Source: Capitella teleta
Taxonomy: Eukaryota > Annelida > Polychaeta > Capitellidae
Reading direction: 5' to 3'
NCBI GenBank assembly: GCA_000328365.1
Contig: KB307554.1
Span: 336,646 to 400,645, forward strand
DNA length: 64,000 nt
Notes under the pieces: generated by a model
Database searches by the model: none
Seen by the model: the letters and a program-made list of their open reading frames with translations, nothing else
What the model was told of the DNA's origin: nothing
Part shown: piece by piece, positions 50,365 through 62,745 of the stretch
Layout: the number at the start of each line of letters is the position of its first letter
Position numbering within the stretch: the stretch's first letter is position 1
Made by a program: the position numbers and the translations under genes

Positions 50365-50485
50365 CTTCAAGTCTTGGTCATCTTTTGAGGAAAAACCCAA
50401 ACTCATATTAGCCAAACGCCAAGGAAGAGTGATGCAATCAATGATGAATGAAAAAGAAGTTATAGAGCATGAACATTCTGAATGC
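50365..50485 (+). CDS. Weak candidate exon, product unknown
   Basis: Acceptor-like 'gaaattatttttag' ends at 50364 and donor-like 'tgc|gtaagg' begins at 50486. Between them one frame is open and reads FKSWSSFEEKPKLILAKRQG, then MMNEKEVIEHEHSEC; the frame stays open to a stop near 50549. The peptide is charged and helix-like with no recognised domain. Both splice signals are common words in AT-rich DNA. A separate 48-codon ATG frame starts at 50272 in a different phase. I would not call it a gene without transcript evidence. Confidence 0.2.
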
Positions 50486-52782
50486 GTAAGGTCCCCCATC
50501 CATCTTGCAGACAATTTGTCCGTTGATGAAGAAGTCAGGAAGAGACAATGAAGCCAGAGCAAAAGCAACAAAAATCGACGAACGATATCAAAGATCCATT
50601 TTTGATCATTTTCGTGAATTTCCACCCCAGAAGAAAATTCTGAGACAAAAATTCGGATTCAGCCAAACAAAATAACTTAGAAAATTCTATAAAAAAATTC
50701 GCATATTGTTCTCATGGATTGAAGGGATTTCCCTTTCTTGTTCAGTCGCGTCGTCCTCTCAAAAGAGAGGAACAAATCAAATAAGCAGCCGCATTGGATC
50801 CGGATCAAACTAATTTCCTCTTCTCTCCCTTCTCCACTATGAAGCGTTGTCATGTATCCCGTGATGCTTCTCTTTCTCCTCCAATCGTGTCCCGAAATCC
50901 CCACTCAGTGCAGGAAGCCTGGCTCCAGCGTTCTGTAATTGGCGCTCATGCTCTTAATGTCTGAATAACACAGCACTCGACAAAAGGGCAGCTTTAAAGC
51001 TAATCCTACTCAATGACCTATTGATTTCCAATTAAACAAATCTCACAAATTGAGATGAACTGGGAAACGAATTCAGGTAATTATATGATCATGACAGGGG
51101 TAGCTAGATGGGGTAAACACATCGTCACATTGCCTCTTGACTTTGTGAGCATTTCTAAATGTGGCGTTCGTTGTTCGGTTGAGGCAGGCCTTACCCCTTT
51201 CTTGGTGGGACTTACCCTATTGCCAAGTGGACTTGTTTCCTCTAATTTGCGTCATTGCATCGCTAAAAAAGATCCGCGATATTTTTTGGGAGGCTGTTGT
51301 TTCTCTTTTTGTATTAGCCTTGAGGCCAATGCCCTTTGCTGCTAGCTGTTACATAAAACATTCATCACCATACATAATGACGCATGATTAATTAAAGCTG
51401 TTTTCAATAGTGTGATATTATATCAGACCATAGTCATAGGTTTGTGCACACTATCATTTAATGTGGGACCAACATGCGTCATATTATTATTATTATTGAA
51501 GCTATATTTTCCTTTTCTTCCTTGATGGGATCTGAGGAATTCTTAGAAACCGATCAGCTTCAGAGATTCTGATCCCAATAGTTCACCCATGTAGCCATGC
51601 CAGTGCATGGCCTATCCAGGGTTCTATTTAGCGGTTATTTTAGCCGGGGTACAGAATTTTCAAAGCCAAGCTATAGACACGTCGTTTCCAGAGCGGAAGC
51701 AGGGGTTTCATAATACCAATTTTAGCGATTCCCGCGCATTGCATCAGTCAAGTGTATACACGAAGTTGCTGATTTGCAGCTCAGAAACTTGCACGACTCG
51801 AGATCGAGGCTTATGCTATTATAGGCCTATTGAACTCGAAATTGAGGCATATACAGAATTCGAGTGACGCCACTACCCCATTGGGTGGCCGAATTGTTCG
51901 GCAGCATCAGGTGCACACACATTATTCACACCGCAGCTTTTCCAACTAGGACTCCTCCTAGGCCAGTGAACCTGAGTGTCTCGTTTCTCGGATGCCAACT
52001 GTACAATCGAATGAGCGGAAGACAGGTGCACGGTGAAAGGGAAGAATTCTTCAGGATATACTTCCTCTTTTCTGATCAATGCAAGTTTTCGTTCTATTAT
52101 ATTTCAGTTTTTTTCACTTGTACCTAGACCGACGGCAACACAGACGGAAGCAAACTTCCGAACGCCAACGCGCGTTGATCAACAGAAACATGAGCATCAT
52201 GGGATGTCACCTTTAAATGAGAATAACTTGTCCTGGAATTCGGCTGAAGTTGGTGTAACATTCAGTGTGTGTACTCATCACCTTCGTTGTATGAATATCA
52301 CGAGAGCTGAAAATGTTAATCCTGGATTTGTCAGGGAACTGACAGCTGAAGCCAAAAGCAATCCGAGCGGTTGACGGGGGACACCACCCAGAACTGTCAG
52401 CGGCAACACCTGAGACGCTAGCGTGGTTTTATCTCAACAGATAATATCCGAGCGAATCTAGAATGCATTTTAGTCAACGAGGTAGAGTTCATCAATCTAC
52501 TCCAAATATTCTGTTGTATTTAAAATAAAAATTGGATGCGGATTCCAAGGTACATTTTTTTTTATCGATCACCATGCCCACGAATCGGCGATCTCTTCTT
52601 GTTATTATCACTTCTAGATTGTTTTGGCTATAATTGACAAATGGGGATTGCAGTCTTTTAATTAATTCCACAACATCTCATTGCATTTATCGTGACGCAT
52701 GAGTCATGAGTCTCATGACTGATCTTGATCTGATGCAATCTTGTTCTGACAGATCATATTTCAATCCTGTAAGACATTGCAA

Positions 52783-52824
52783 TTTTTTTTATTTTTTTTT
52801 TATTTTTTATTTTTTTTTTTTTTT
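52783..52824 (+). repeat. T-rich low-complexity tract
   Basis: About 42 bases almost all T with a few A. Confidence 0.9.
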
Positions 52825-53309
52825 GCACATGATTGAAAACAAATGTTGCTCAAAGATGAAATAGATTGATTATGAATGTGTCGTACAGGTGCGTCGAGTA
52901 GCAGATCAGAATGTGTGGGACTCCAGGTGATCGCGGGATTTCTATGTTGGGGAAGTAAGTTTATCTATAGCTGCAACAACTTGATATAGTTTCATTTAAA
53001 GTTGCATTCTAGCTGGTGCGTAAAATTCCTTTTAAGTTTTAATTAATATTTGATTGAGGGTTATTTTGCTTGCGTGTGTGTGCTTCAGGTAGAAGTACAC
53101 AATTCATTTGATGACCAATTAATATTTACCCTTTACGCTTGAATATAAGCGTTGAAATATAAATTTACTCATCTTTTCAACTCACTCAACGATTTTTACA
53201 TTGTTGACGAGTAATACTCAAAATTCGAATGTTTTAAAGATTTTAATCATATTCATGAAAAGTAGAAGATGCACTATCAATCTATAAATACACATAATTA
53301 TGATGCAAC

Positions 53310-53990
53310 TATCCACCTTATCTATTCTATAATAACATCGATAATCGACAACTGCAGCTTTCTCTCCATGGGACTTCGATACGCTACCATTCAAAAACTT
53401 CAGAGAGTGCAGAACAGCGCCGCGCTTTTAAATCGCCACTCGATCATCGAGATATTGCTGCATCTGCTCCCTCCTCAAACGTCTGCAATGGCTTCTCGTG
53501 AAAGAGTGTATTAATATTCCAATTAAAGTGATTTTAATGACCTACAAAGCCATAAACGGATCTGATTGTCTTAAAGACATGTCAACCCAAATCTGCGATT
53601 TACTATCAAGAAATTCGGTCGTCCTATCTGTGCCGGCCATAAACGCATTATAAATTTACCGAATAAGGTTTCAACACTGCAGTTCCTTATGGAATTATTT
53701 ACATATTAGTTTGTTATACATCAAGTGAAATCTTTTGTCTGTTTTAACTCAAAATAAGAAAAGTTTGCCTTTCTTAATTGCACCTTGATTATTTTAATAT
53801 TGTGAATCTTTTAAATTCACATAACAATACGTGCGTAACATTTTTCTGTTTATAAGCATATGCTTTTAGATTCTTTATTTTCACATTTATTTATTATCCT
53901 GTTGAGCGCAACTGGAGATCATATAACTGGATATTATGGCGCAAAGAAAAAAAAATAACAATAATAATTAAAAAAAAAGAAAAAAAAAAT
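53310..53990 (+). mobile_element. LINE RT C-terminus and 3' region (decayed)
   Basis: Frame one (to 53511) reads SIIDNCSFLSMGLRYATIQK and then LQRVQNSAALLNRH, the 'ldYcNslL.gl....i.kLQrvQNsAAR' block. Frame two from 53483 reads LQWLLVKECINIPIKVILMT, then YKAINGSDCLKDM and LLSRNSVVLSVPA. This matches 'LhWLPV..Ri.fKil.l.yKalng..p.YL.dl...R.lRs....L.vP'. Around 53665-53700 is a trace of the 'WN.LP' block. An A/T-rich end with A runs follows (53945-53990). At least one frame shift lies between the two blocks. It belongs to the CR1/L2/Jockey group of LINEs by motif order. Confidence 0.85.
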
Positions 53991-54314
53991 TCTTCATCTT
54001 TCTCGTTAAACATATACTAGTATACAAGCAAGACCAAGAAACGGGATGAAAATGACTCTACTGCGTCTGCTTATCTACGAGAACATTCACGGGAGTTTAT
54101 CTACCGAATGACAATTGATGCTTCGGAGATCCCACGTCGAACAAAAAAGGAGCACAATCCTTAATTAACCTAATCGACAACCTGGGGTTGTATTTGCATA
54201 CCTGCATTTGGATTTCTTCTCGGAGAACGGGAGAAGGGATCATTGAATCCTTTGAGAGGCACGATGAGTGCCTAAGTCACTAATGCATGTTGTGAGGGTT
54301 AGGATCATAATGCG

Positions 54315-54330
54315 CCCTAGGGCCCTAGGG
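54315..54330. repeat. Perfect 16-bp palindrome
   Basis: ccctagggccctaggg equals its own reverse complement. GC-rich in an AT-rich setting; no associated feature is recognised. Confidence 0.95.
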
Positions 54331-54959
54331 TCTCTGTTTAGTTCCCTACTAAAAAACACTAAGCCGCTTTAACGGCAGTCGTCACCCAGCTCAATTTTTA
54401 GGGCTAAGTTTTTGTAGAAAAATCGGCTATGACGATTATATTGGATGAATGAGCTCATTTTGCGGTGTTTGCCAATATTATAAGATGAATCATACGGGTT
54501 TTGTTCTCAAGCTAATCAATATTATGTACCTCATTTCAGTGCACAGAGCCATCGAGCACCTTTTGTGGAATCCCGGTCAGATCACAGGCCCCACTAAAAT
54601 TCACAAATACTGTGTCAGCGTACTTCTTACGTTACACTCATTCAAAATGCCTATATATTCAATGATGCTGATATTAATTTGCATTGTTTAAATTACCCCA
54701 TTGTTGGGCTAACTGTAATGAACGTGAGATTTTTCACTTCATTACTTTTTAAACTTTTAATATTGTAACAAATACATGAGAAAGCAAACACTATAGATAG
54801 CGGAGACCATAATATGTTACAGGTACATCATTTGTATATTATTTTGCACGGTGAGCGGTTTCTCAGAATTGCAGGGGATAAACATTGATGTCATTTCGCG
54901 TAAAACCTGCCACTATAAAAGACTATAGGCTATTACAGCATTTGTGAGAGGGCGGGGGT

Positions 54960-55400
54960 TACCTCAAAACGGATTATAGCCAGAAAAGGGCACTCACTAC
55001 CACTTCACTTTGGTGAATGGAAATTTGACTGCCAGACGCTGCATCGAGGAAATCCTAGAGCACTGCGTTGTTCCATTCGTTTAATTACACGATGATCTCC
55101 GCCTTTTCCAGCACGATGATGCTTTAATAACGCGGGCATTCTTCGAAGATCAAGATCTACAGACGACGCCCTGGTTTACTATTCACCCGACTTCAATCCC
55201 ATGGGATGGGGCATCTATGGGATGAACTCAGGCGGCGAGTGATGTGGCTTGGAGACCAGCAACATGATGTTGCAGGAAGAGTGGGAATGAATCCTGCAGG
55301 ACGCAATCCGGAACTTGACCCGCAGCATGCAAAGTGGGTGAGCAGCCTGTGTTGACGCCAGAGGAGGTTACATCCCCACATCCCTTATTGACTCTTTTAA
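54960..55400 (+). pseudogene. Tc1/mariner transposase remnant (C-terminal half)
   Basis: Tc1-family DDE transposase text in order: GNLTARRCIEEILEHCVVPF (about 55020-55082), then DLRLFQHDDA and RAFFEDQDLQTTPW (55090-55176), which carries the second catalytic Asp region. Two other frames then give SPDFNPM and GHLWDELRRRV (55180-55240). Last come LQEEWE, ILQDAIRNLTRSMQ and ACVDARGGY (55270-55375). These match 'WPa.SPDlNPIEhLWDeL.RRv ... EW..ip...i..Li.SM..R....i.a.GG'. The glutamate-containing NPIE region is altered and at least three frames are used, so it is dead. The N-terminal helix-turn-helix half and the terminal inverted repeats were not found. Confidence 0.88.
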
Positions 55401-57299
55401 TTGTCGCTTCGACAACAAAATTTACCGGTTTTTTTTTCCGTTGACACCACCTTCCAAAACGGCGCTCCAGAAGGATCCAGGGTCCCTTAAAATCGTCGTG
55501 AGTCTGGCATATGATTCAGAAGTTGTCACACTTTACAGTCTCTCAAGAATTAAAATGGCAGCCTTCCAAAACATGGAATTATTTCTCAAACTATGGACAG
55601 GTAGGTAGGTAGGTAGCCTACCTTTAGTTTAGATCGGAGTTCACATTTTTCTCTGCTCTACTGAACTTGGGTAGCGATATCAAAGTTTCAAAAGGTTCTG
55701 GCCTCGACTTGACCTAGATAACGATATTCAACATTTAAGAAATGCGATCTCCTCTTGTTCATAATCAGAAACGGAAGAATACGGCGTTATGAATTAATCC
55801 AGTCAAGGTCACCAGAGGTCACCGATGGATCATAGGGATTCCAAGATGGCTGTCATGATTTATGTTATTTTGGACTCCGTTGTCCTCATGCGGTGTCCTC
55901 GTGAAAGGCGCAATTTGAGTGATATGTGAGGGATAAAAACACAACATTGATTGTGTTGAGGGTAGATGCACCATCTATTCATGCTCTGACTGGCGCTGAG
56001 AGATTCATTATATCTCTGTCACTCCAATACCGTGCCAATAAAACGTCATTTCATGTTGATTCACTGCCACGAAGGAGTGCTTCAGTCGGGTCAGTAAACA
56101 GTATGTGTAGACGAATGCTGATTGAGCTCTAGCTATACTATGTGAAGTTCCATTATTACATTGTATTTATAATGACCTTGCACCTTTTCTGGTACAAGTA
56201 CGTGAGCCCATTATCCTCTTTGAAATGTACCAACTGTAATTTACTTGAGAAGTGTAATGAGGTGGGAATAACCAAAACCTGGAGTAACCTGGAGCGCCTT
56301 TTTCAATACTAGCGAAGTGATACATCATATATGTCGGAGTTATATATCTTAAGGCGTTCTTTATTATGACATAGCATTATATTATTTCGATTTATTCCCA
56401 CCTGTTTGGCTGCAAGGTGATTAAAGTGTCATGAACCCCACCTAGAGCGCTGAATGACATGCGCGTCACCCTTTGTTGGAATTAGGGGAGGGGTGGGGGA
56501 AGGGGTTCGATGACACGTACAGTGAAGCTCGTGTTTCCCAAACCGAATTCCAGCCATCAGAGCACAATTCTGCAAACCCAAGGCTGTTCGGATTGCGAGG
56601 GATCGCTGTTGTAAAATTCATTGCGGTATCATCATGGAAAGCGTCACGTTTACAGCAGCTGTATAGTGCAAACTGACGCGCACTCTGTTTGCAGCAGCTA
56701 GGAATTGTGCAAGGACAAGAAGAGCATGTTGTTTACTACAGCGAGGGAATACAGTTATTATATCAAAGAATAACATTTAATAAAGTCAACATATTTAAAT
56801 TGAAAAATTATTTCAGAATTCTGGAAAAAAAAATGAACGGATAGAGGATGATTATGTTGTGAGTTCATCTCAGTTATCGTCTGTTTTCCGAGTATCCGAT
56901 CTTGTGAGATGACATGTTTTGCAGGACATTGCTTCTTGTTTGACCTGAAATCAATTTTTAAAATGTTATGTATTAGCGAATTAATCATAATAAAGCTAAT
57001 TAAAGTAAGAGGACGTGTCTCTATGTCAACAAGGCTCAACGATTTATGAGTATCTGAAGAGCACACCAATTCGACATTACATTTCCTCAAAATCAATCAG
57101 AATAAACATGTATCGATCATGAATTACTTTAAACTCACCATGTATGTCTCCGTTTGTTCGTTGATTTCGATGCGGGATCCTTTGTGTGTACACAGAGATA
57201 TGTACTAGTACGTGTATCTCGGCTTTCCATCTACTACAACTGAACCTACGGTCCGCTATTTCCGCACTTCGCCATGTCCGTTTATAAACCATTTAGTCA
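55401..57299. other. Non-coding stretch
   Basis: No gene recognised. It holds a short GTAG tandem (55600-55616) that forms a small inverted repeat with the following 'cctacc', and the G-quadruplex motif at 56485-56505. Confidence 0.5.
56485..56505 (+). other. G-quadruplex-type motif
   Basis: G runs of 4, 4, 5 and 4 separated by 1, 1 and 2 bases. Third such motif in the window, all on the plus strand. Confidence 0.8.
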
Positions 57300-57473
57300 A
57301 CTGGTCGTATTCAGCAAATTGATATGAATTCATTTTTACTCGTCTCGCCCTGTGAGCCATCTTGGGAATTCCAAGTGACGTCATGTGAAATCGAGTGAAA
57401 TGCATGTACCAAAATAGGGGTGATATTTCATTGTTGTACGCCGTGCTTCTTTTCAGTAGCGCCGGAGACCAGT
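57300..57473 (+). mobile_element. MITE-like element with ACTGGTC ends (uninterrupted copy)
   Basis: A 174-bp element beginning ACTGGTC (57300-57306) and ending GACCAGT (57467-57473), a 7-bp perfect inverted repeat. It aligns with 11811-11830 plus 12074-12226 in the same orientation, with few changes. It therefore serves as the empty-site reference for the LINE inserted in that copy. It encodes no transposase; an 85-codon minus-strand frame runs through it but has no motif. No obvious target duplication (flanks '...ttagtca' and 'gaacgag...'). Confidence 0.8.
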
Positions 57474-58262
57474 GAACGAGCGCAGTATATACAGCTGCTG
57501 TAAGCGGAGACACTTCGTATCATGATTGAACTTCATGATTTACACCTCGGAAATAAATGGATTTCATTGATATATTTAATTTTTAAATAGAGACAAAGAA
57601 CATATAGCATTCTGCATCTGGTATACTAACTTTAAATCATGTTGCAATGTTTTCCAGATGAAATCTTAAATTGACTGGACTAATATATTAGGATATACAA
57701 GAATTACTGATCTCATCACCTCTGATGTGTTTGTGTGAAGCAAACGGCACTTTGATGCTGCGTCAGCAAACCATGCCACGATTATTCTTCGGAGGCAGCT
57801 TCGTTTGTAAGCAGTCCGCTCTTCGGTTGTGTAAATTATAGTCCGACATTTGCCCCTCTGGTATTTACTGACAAATGCCGCCAAATGTCTGATTGTCAGA
57901 GAAACGTGACCACACTATTTGGCAAATATATTGAAGGGAATCGCAATTGAGTCTGATTCTCGGATTTTGAGGAACATTAATTGTAGGCGTACATTTGGAA
58001 TTCCTCTTGAGATCCGCAGTCTTTTGAGGGCTTGGCATTCCTTTGTAGCATCAGCCATTGACATTTCGGATAAAACTTTACCGAAATCATCCTCTCATTC
58101 AGCCTGTATACTACACGTGTTGTTGCTTTGGCGCATTTTCACTGTCAGGTCTAATGTCGGCGAATTAACCAAGGTGCCTTCGCTCGGCTTGCTATCATTT
58201 TAAATCACCCTGTTATAATAATATATAATAACAAAATTTTTATGTTAAATTCTTGCATTTTA

Positions 58263-58420
58263 CTTCACTGGTGTAGTGCAAAAATAAGCCAAATAGAAAA
58301 TCAGCGCAGGAGTCAATTTTATGCGTCTTTTAGGAGTTGTCTTCACAATTCGTGCTGCTGCATTCTGATGGATATTCGATGAACTACCAATAAGGAATTG
58401 TAGAAATTGAGTTTGGTCAT
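58263..58420 (-). mobile_element. LINE RT C-terminal fragment, minus strand
   Basis: On the minus strand the frame reads QFLQFLIGSSSNIHQNAAAR, then IVKTTPKRRIKLTPAL. This fits 'Ns.l.gl....i...QnaAARiv..t.k...iTPaL' of CR1/L2-type LINEs. The next block, where LHWLPV is expected, is degraded (FYLAYFCTTPVK). The upstream part of the same 128-codon frame shows no LINE match. It is the only LINE piece here on the minus strand. Confidence 0.6.
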
Positions 58421-61400
58421 TACCAAGACGTGCATAAGTTAATGGTTTTAGGAAGGGGGTGCCGCGATTCACTCGCATCGAGGCCCAATGAGGCAGTAAT
58501 GAGCCATATTGATGTTCAGACAGAGAGATCGATGTAACACAGAAGACATTTCCACACAGGTCTGAGCTCACAGGTATTTTGACCATTAATATACAACAAA
58601 TTATTTTATCTAGATTGAACAAAACGTCACATTCATGAGCACCCATTGCAATTCTATATAAATTGAATGCTTTCTGGGGAGACGGGGTTGTCAGAGGTGA
58701 TCGGTCGAATAACTACAATAAATATTATAGTAACATCGAAAAGGCAGTGTACCAAAAATTATAAGCTGTGACATTCTAACATCAACAAACACCACCTTCC
58801 CCCCCTTCATCAAATCCAACTGAGTCGATCTTAATACAAGATCTGGAGCATTTACAAATACAGACCTGGCTTCCAACAGGATCACGGTGGCGATGGTCCT
58901 TTGCAGGATTTGAATGACCAATATAACTGAAACTGACCTACGATATACGAAGATCAGTTATTGGGTAATGGGTGCCAATGACTATAACGTACGCCCTTGT
59001 TGAACCTGTTCTGCATGCGGGTTTTCACAATCGATGGCTCATCGCACGGGTGACGTAATACCAGGTCTGCATGAACGGATTGCGCAATAAATCGGTGCCA
59101 ATGAACCGTTGGTGCACAAGAGTGAGTGCGGATAGATCAAAGTCCATCTTGGCATCGCTGAGTCGGAGTTCCTGATCCAGAAGGGCAATAGCAATCAATC
59201 TTGTGGGTGCTGTAGGTCTGCGTAGAATACCAGTGTACCTAATTTATACAGTGATATCCGTGATGCGTATATACACAACATTACAGCAGGCATCCCAAAG
59301 TTGTAAAAACATCATGCGTGCAATATATCTCTGTAATAGGAAAGGATTGTTCAAAATAGTTTTTATGTGGTGCTGTAAATAGCTCAAAATAAACAGAGGT
59401 ATTAATGTTGTTTATCATTAATCATTTTTTAATTATTCAACCATCCGAAATTCAATTTCAGGGTCATTAGACAGGGAATTCTGATCTATGCTATAGTGGG
59501 TGTAGACATTTGTAAACTTCGTAGTGTACGTGGGCGTACGGCGTGTGGAACCCCAGGTGCGCACTCAGCAGAACGTCATGCACGGCATCCTTATTCCGTA
59601 CTGCAGTCCGGTTTTTTTTCCGATTCGGTATACAAAAGCACCGTAATTGACAACAACAAAATCCAAGATGAAGGGTCAAACATGGTCGACAAAGGGATGT
59701 GAAGGAGACAGTCTCATGAAGTACCATTACTTGTGCACTTAAACCGCATTAAATAATTTATCGGGTTCATGACAAAAAGCCGGGCGATGATCAGAGGCCT
59801 TCGTAGCTATCCTCACCAAACGACAACTACCCCCATGCTAAAGAGATGTGCGCTGCACTGCACACTTTGTAGCAATTGTATAGGGGCCCTGGGTGGCCAC
59901 ATCGCAGCTTGAGAGCCGTAGTCAAAGAGCCTTTCACGATTATCCCTATCGTGTCTTTTAATGATATCCAGAATGGTTCACTTGCAGGAAACTCAATGAT
60001 TATAAACTTGATGGTAGGGCAATCAAACGGCTGTCCGTCGACGGATACGTCTTCTGTTCTGAGGAAGGCGCGTCCGTCCGAGATGCTCAAGTAATTAATT
60101 GAATATTATTTTCATTATGTTCATTTTAGTATTTTACAATACAGCAAGACGCCTTGTACCCTTCACCTGTTCACGGCTCTGATTCCACCCGCCTGGAGTC
60201 TCAAATCTAGTTTGTCGATCTCAAAAACAGGACTCTGAAGACGGAATGGCTCTATATTAGACTATATATAAATGTATATATATATACGTGTACATGCATC
60301 AGTCATTATTGCATTTTTCATAGCCGGAGGCAAGGATGCTTCCTTATGGGGATAAATTCAATACCGTTTAAAACAGCTGAATCGAGAGCATAAAAAATAA
60401 AGACACGTAGCGTCGTTGACATGAAATAGGTAAATAAGGGCACCAATGTACAACGTATCATTGATGCGCCATGTTATGTGTGCATACGCCTACAATTGCA
60501 ACCAACATTACGACAAAATTATCAATTTATATGGAACTTTACTTCGCAGACGGAAGATAAAGGACGGGCTCGCAGCTGACACATTTTAAAGGTCTTTCGG
60601 TTTACCCATATTTTCTACAGTTATATTCCGTCTCTACAGTAGAACATCAAAACATAAATCACTGTCAATATCGACGTCTACAATTACCATATTGTAGGGT
60701 GTTCGACTGAAATGGAATGATAAGAGTGTTTTTGAGACGCCTGAACGACGAAATGCATTGAAAGATCAAAATTCAAGGGTTTCACTTTCGAATCTCAAGT
60801 GAGCGATAATCGAGTGTTTTCATATGGTTCAATGGGTATGCAACTGATGAAGGAGGTCAGAGTTCAATGAGGCGTGGCATTGAGCAGCCCATCTCTAATT
60901 GGCGGGATGAGGCGCCATATGTGCTGATTACCGAATGTCGACCCGCGACTTGTTTTCCTTGCGAAATCAGACAAGGGGAAGTTTTCGTCAGAACCAAATC
61001 AAAACCACAATCACTGGCGAATAAAAACAACAGCCGACATTTAAATTACTATCAGTCATTTTGGGGATCGATAATTCTTGTTTGAAATACTGATATAACA
61101 TCAACAGCCGCGATGTTGTCATTCGCAAGGAAGGAGAGAGAACGATTCAAATCGGAGTAAGTATTGCATTGATTACTGTTTGTACGTTGACATAACATTC
61201 TCCATAGCGGTGGAAGCAAAAGACATTATGACCAACTCATTTACATCGCAATAATATGCATGCAATAAGGATATCCTGCGAGGCATGGCTCCATTGGGCA
61301 GTATCGGAGATGAAAATTTGCTATTATATATATTTTTTAATAAGCATACTTAGGTTACTTGTCACCAAATGAATACATTACATAACGCAGTCACGTGGTA

Positions 61401-62593
61401 GTGCCGGCTGTGTCTCCACCCTTAAGTCGTTGGAGATTCGCCCTGTATGTGTTGCAAGGCGAGACACGTGGCCGCCGTGCAGGACATCTGCAGAATTATC
61501 GGTTTATTTCCAAATGTCAAGTCGAAACCTTGCTATATCCATTTGCCATTCACGCTTCAGTAAACAAAATGCCGCCTGGCTCGTACATATCGAGTGAGAC
61601 TAGTTATATACACCCCTCACATTCAGCAGCTGAGATTAATTTGGATCTTTTTGGATACGCTTCCCTGTTCCCTTCGCATGGAGACTGCGGGGCTGTTTAA
61701 TGTCCACAGCAGAACGCTGTACAAGAAAAAATCGGTTGACTCAACGCAAACAATAACTCGGCGACGATTTCTCTCGAAGTGGAGGTAAATAATTAAGATG
61801 CGCTGCTGAATGTTTTATCTGTTTACTTTTCCGATAAATCAATTACATTTAAAATGGCAGCCATCATGAATTGACAACCGGATTGCTACTGCTCGCCACG
61901 CGCACATATTTTGAGCGCATGTTGCGATAATTGTGGCTACACAAAGCTATGAAATGAAAGCTGGTGTTTACCGTAATATTAAAACTGAGCATCGTTAAAA
62001 AATAAAAAATATATAAAAAAATTTAAAAAAAAAATAAAAAATAAAATAAAATAGGTGAAATAAATAATACGTCGTGTACGAAATATGTAAAACTGTTGTC
62101 TGGGCATCAAGCTCTTCATTTTCGGTGCAAATCCACAACTGGACACCGGTTCTGCAGGAGTGTAATTTCATCTCAAAATGCTCTAAATTTGCAGCACTCG
62201 AGTGGGTCAATGCCAATATCAGACATCACACAGGTAATGGATATATGAAACATGTGATATGTATTCACCTGTATACGTAAAATCGTAGATCAAAGTATAC
62301 ATGAGTCCGATTTGGTGGATTCCCAGGCTGCCGAGTACGGCCATCTTCAATTTCATACAATTCACATGCATGCAAACGACTGTACATGATTATTCCTTGA
62401 TTACTATTAATTGTCATATGGAAATCGTAAATTCTAAATGTTATACATGTGCTCATGACTAATCCGGTTTCTTTGGTATAATCTGCATAACAGTGTGTCT
62501 ATACATGTACCTGCATTGTTATTATTACGATAGTATGTACATGTATATTTTAATATTCAAGCAATCAGATTAAATGTGTGCTTCTCTTCCCAG
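58421..62593. other. 4.2 kb non-coding stretch
   Basis: No firm gene. At 59827-60094 both strands are open for 72-87 codons in a somewhat GC-richer patch; neither translation is recognised. TA-rich DNA lies at about 60255-60290 and an A/T-only block at 61995-62052. Confidence 0.5.
61995..62052 (+). repeat. A/T low-complexity block
   Basis: About 58 bases of A runs broken by T, ending in AAAAT units. It generates a spurious Phe/Tyr-rich minus-strand frame. Confidence 0.9.
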
Positions 62594-62745
62594 GATGCGC
62601 CAGTTCTTCACCATCCGCAAAACTCTAGTGTTCCTGGTGGTGATTGCGCTTTTTCTCGTCACCAGGAGCCGCCTGCAGCCAGGCGTGGGCAAAAGGGATA
62701 CGGTCGCCATGCCACCTTTCAACTGGAAAGGACAAACCGTCGAAG
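62594..62745 (+). CDS. Candidate host exon: N-terminus of a type II membrane protein
   Basis: A pyrimidine-rich acceptor 'cttctcttcccag' ends at 62593. One base later is ATG (62595), so the preceding intron would lie in the 5' UTR. The frame gives 50 codons: MRQFFTIRKT, then the hydrophobic LVFLVVIALFLVT (residues 11-23), then RSRLQPGVGKRDTVAMPPFN and WKGQTVE. It ends GAAG|gtaaaa at 62745, phase 1. A short basic N-terminus, one uncleaved hydrophobic segment and a polar Pro/Gly stem is the pattern of Golgi type II enzymes such as glycosyl- or sulfotransferases. I do not recognise the family, and the catalytic domain would lie beyond the window or in unseen exons. The same frame stays open to about 62987, but that part has no protein-like features. 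The donor is only fair. Confidence 0.5.

Larger units (their letters stand above)
48573..53268. other. 4.7 kb non-coding stretch
   Basis: No firm gene. It contains a weak exon candidate (50365-50485), an ATT run (51484-51498), and a T-rich block (52783-52824). The 113-codon frame 52033-52374 (+) has no recognised domain. Confidence 0.5.

Noticed and set aside
52033-52374. 113-codon plus-strand frame
   Set aside because: The polar C-terminal part looks protein-like, but no domain or trusted splice site was found.
57256-57513. 85-codon minus-strand frame as a gene
   Set aside because: It runs through the ACTGGTC MITE; the corresponding region of the other copy does not preserve a protein.
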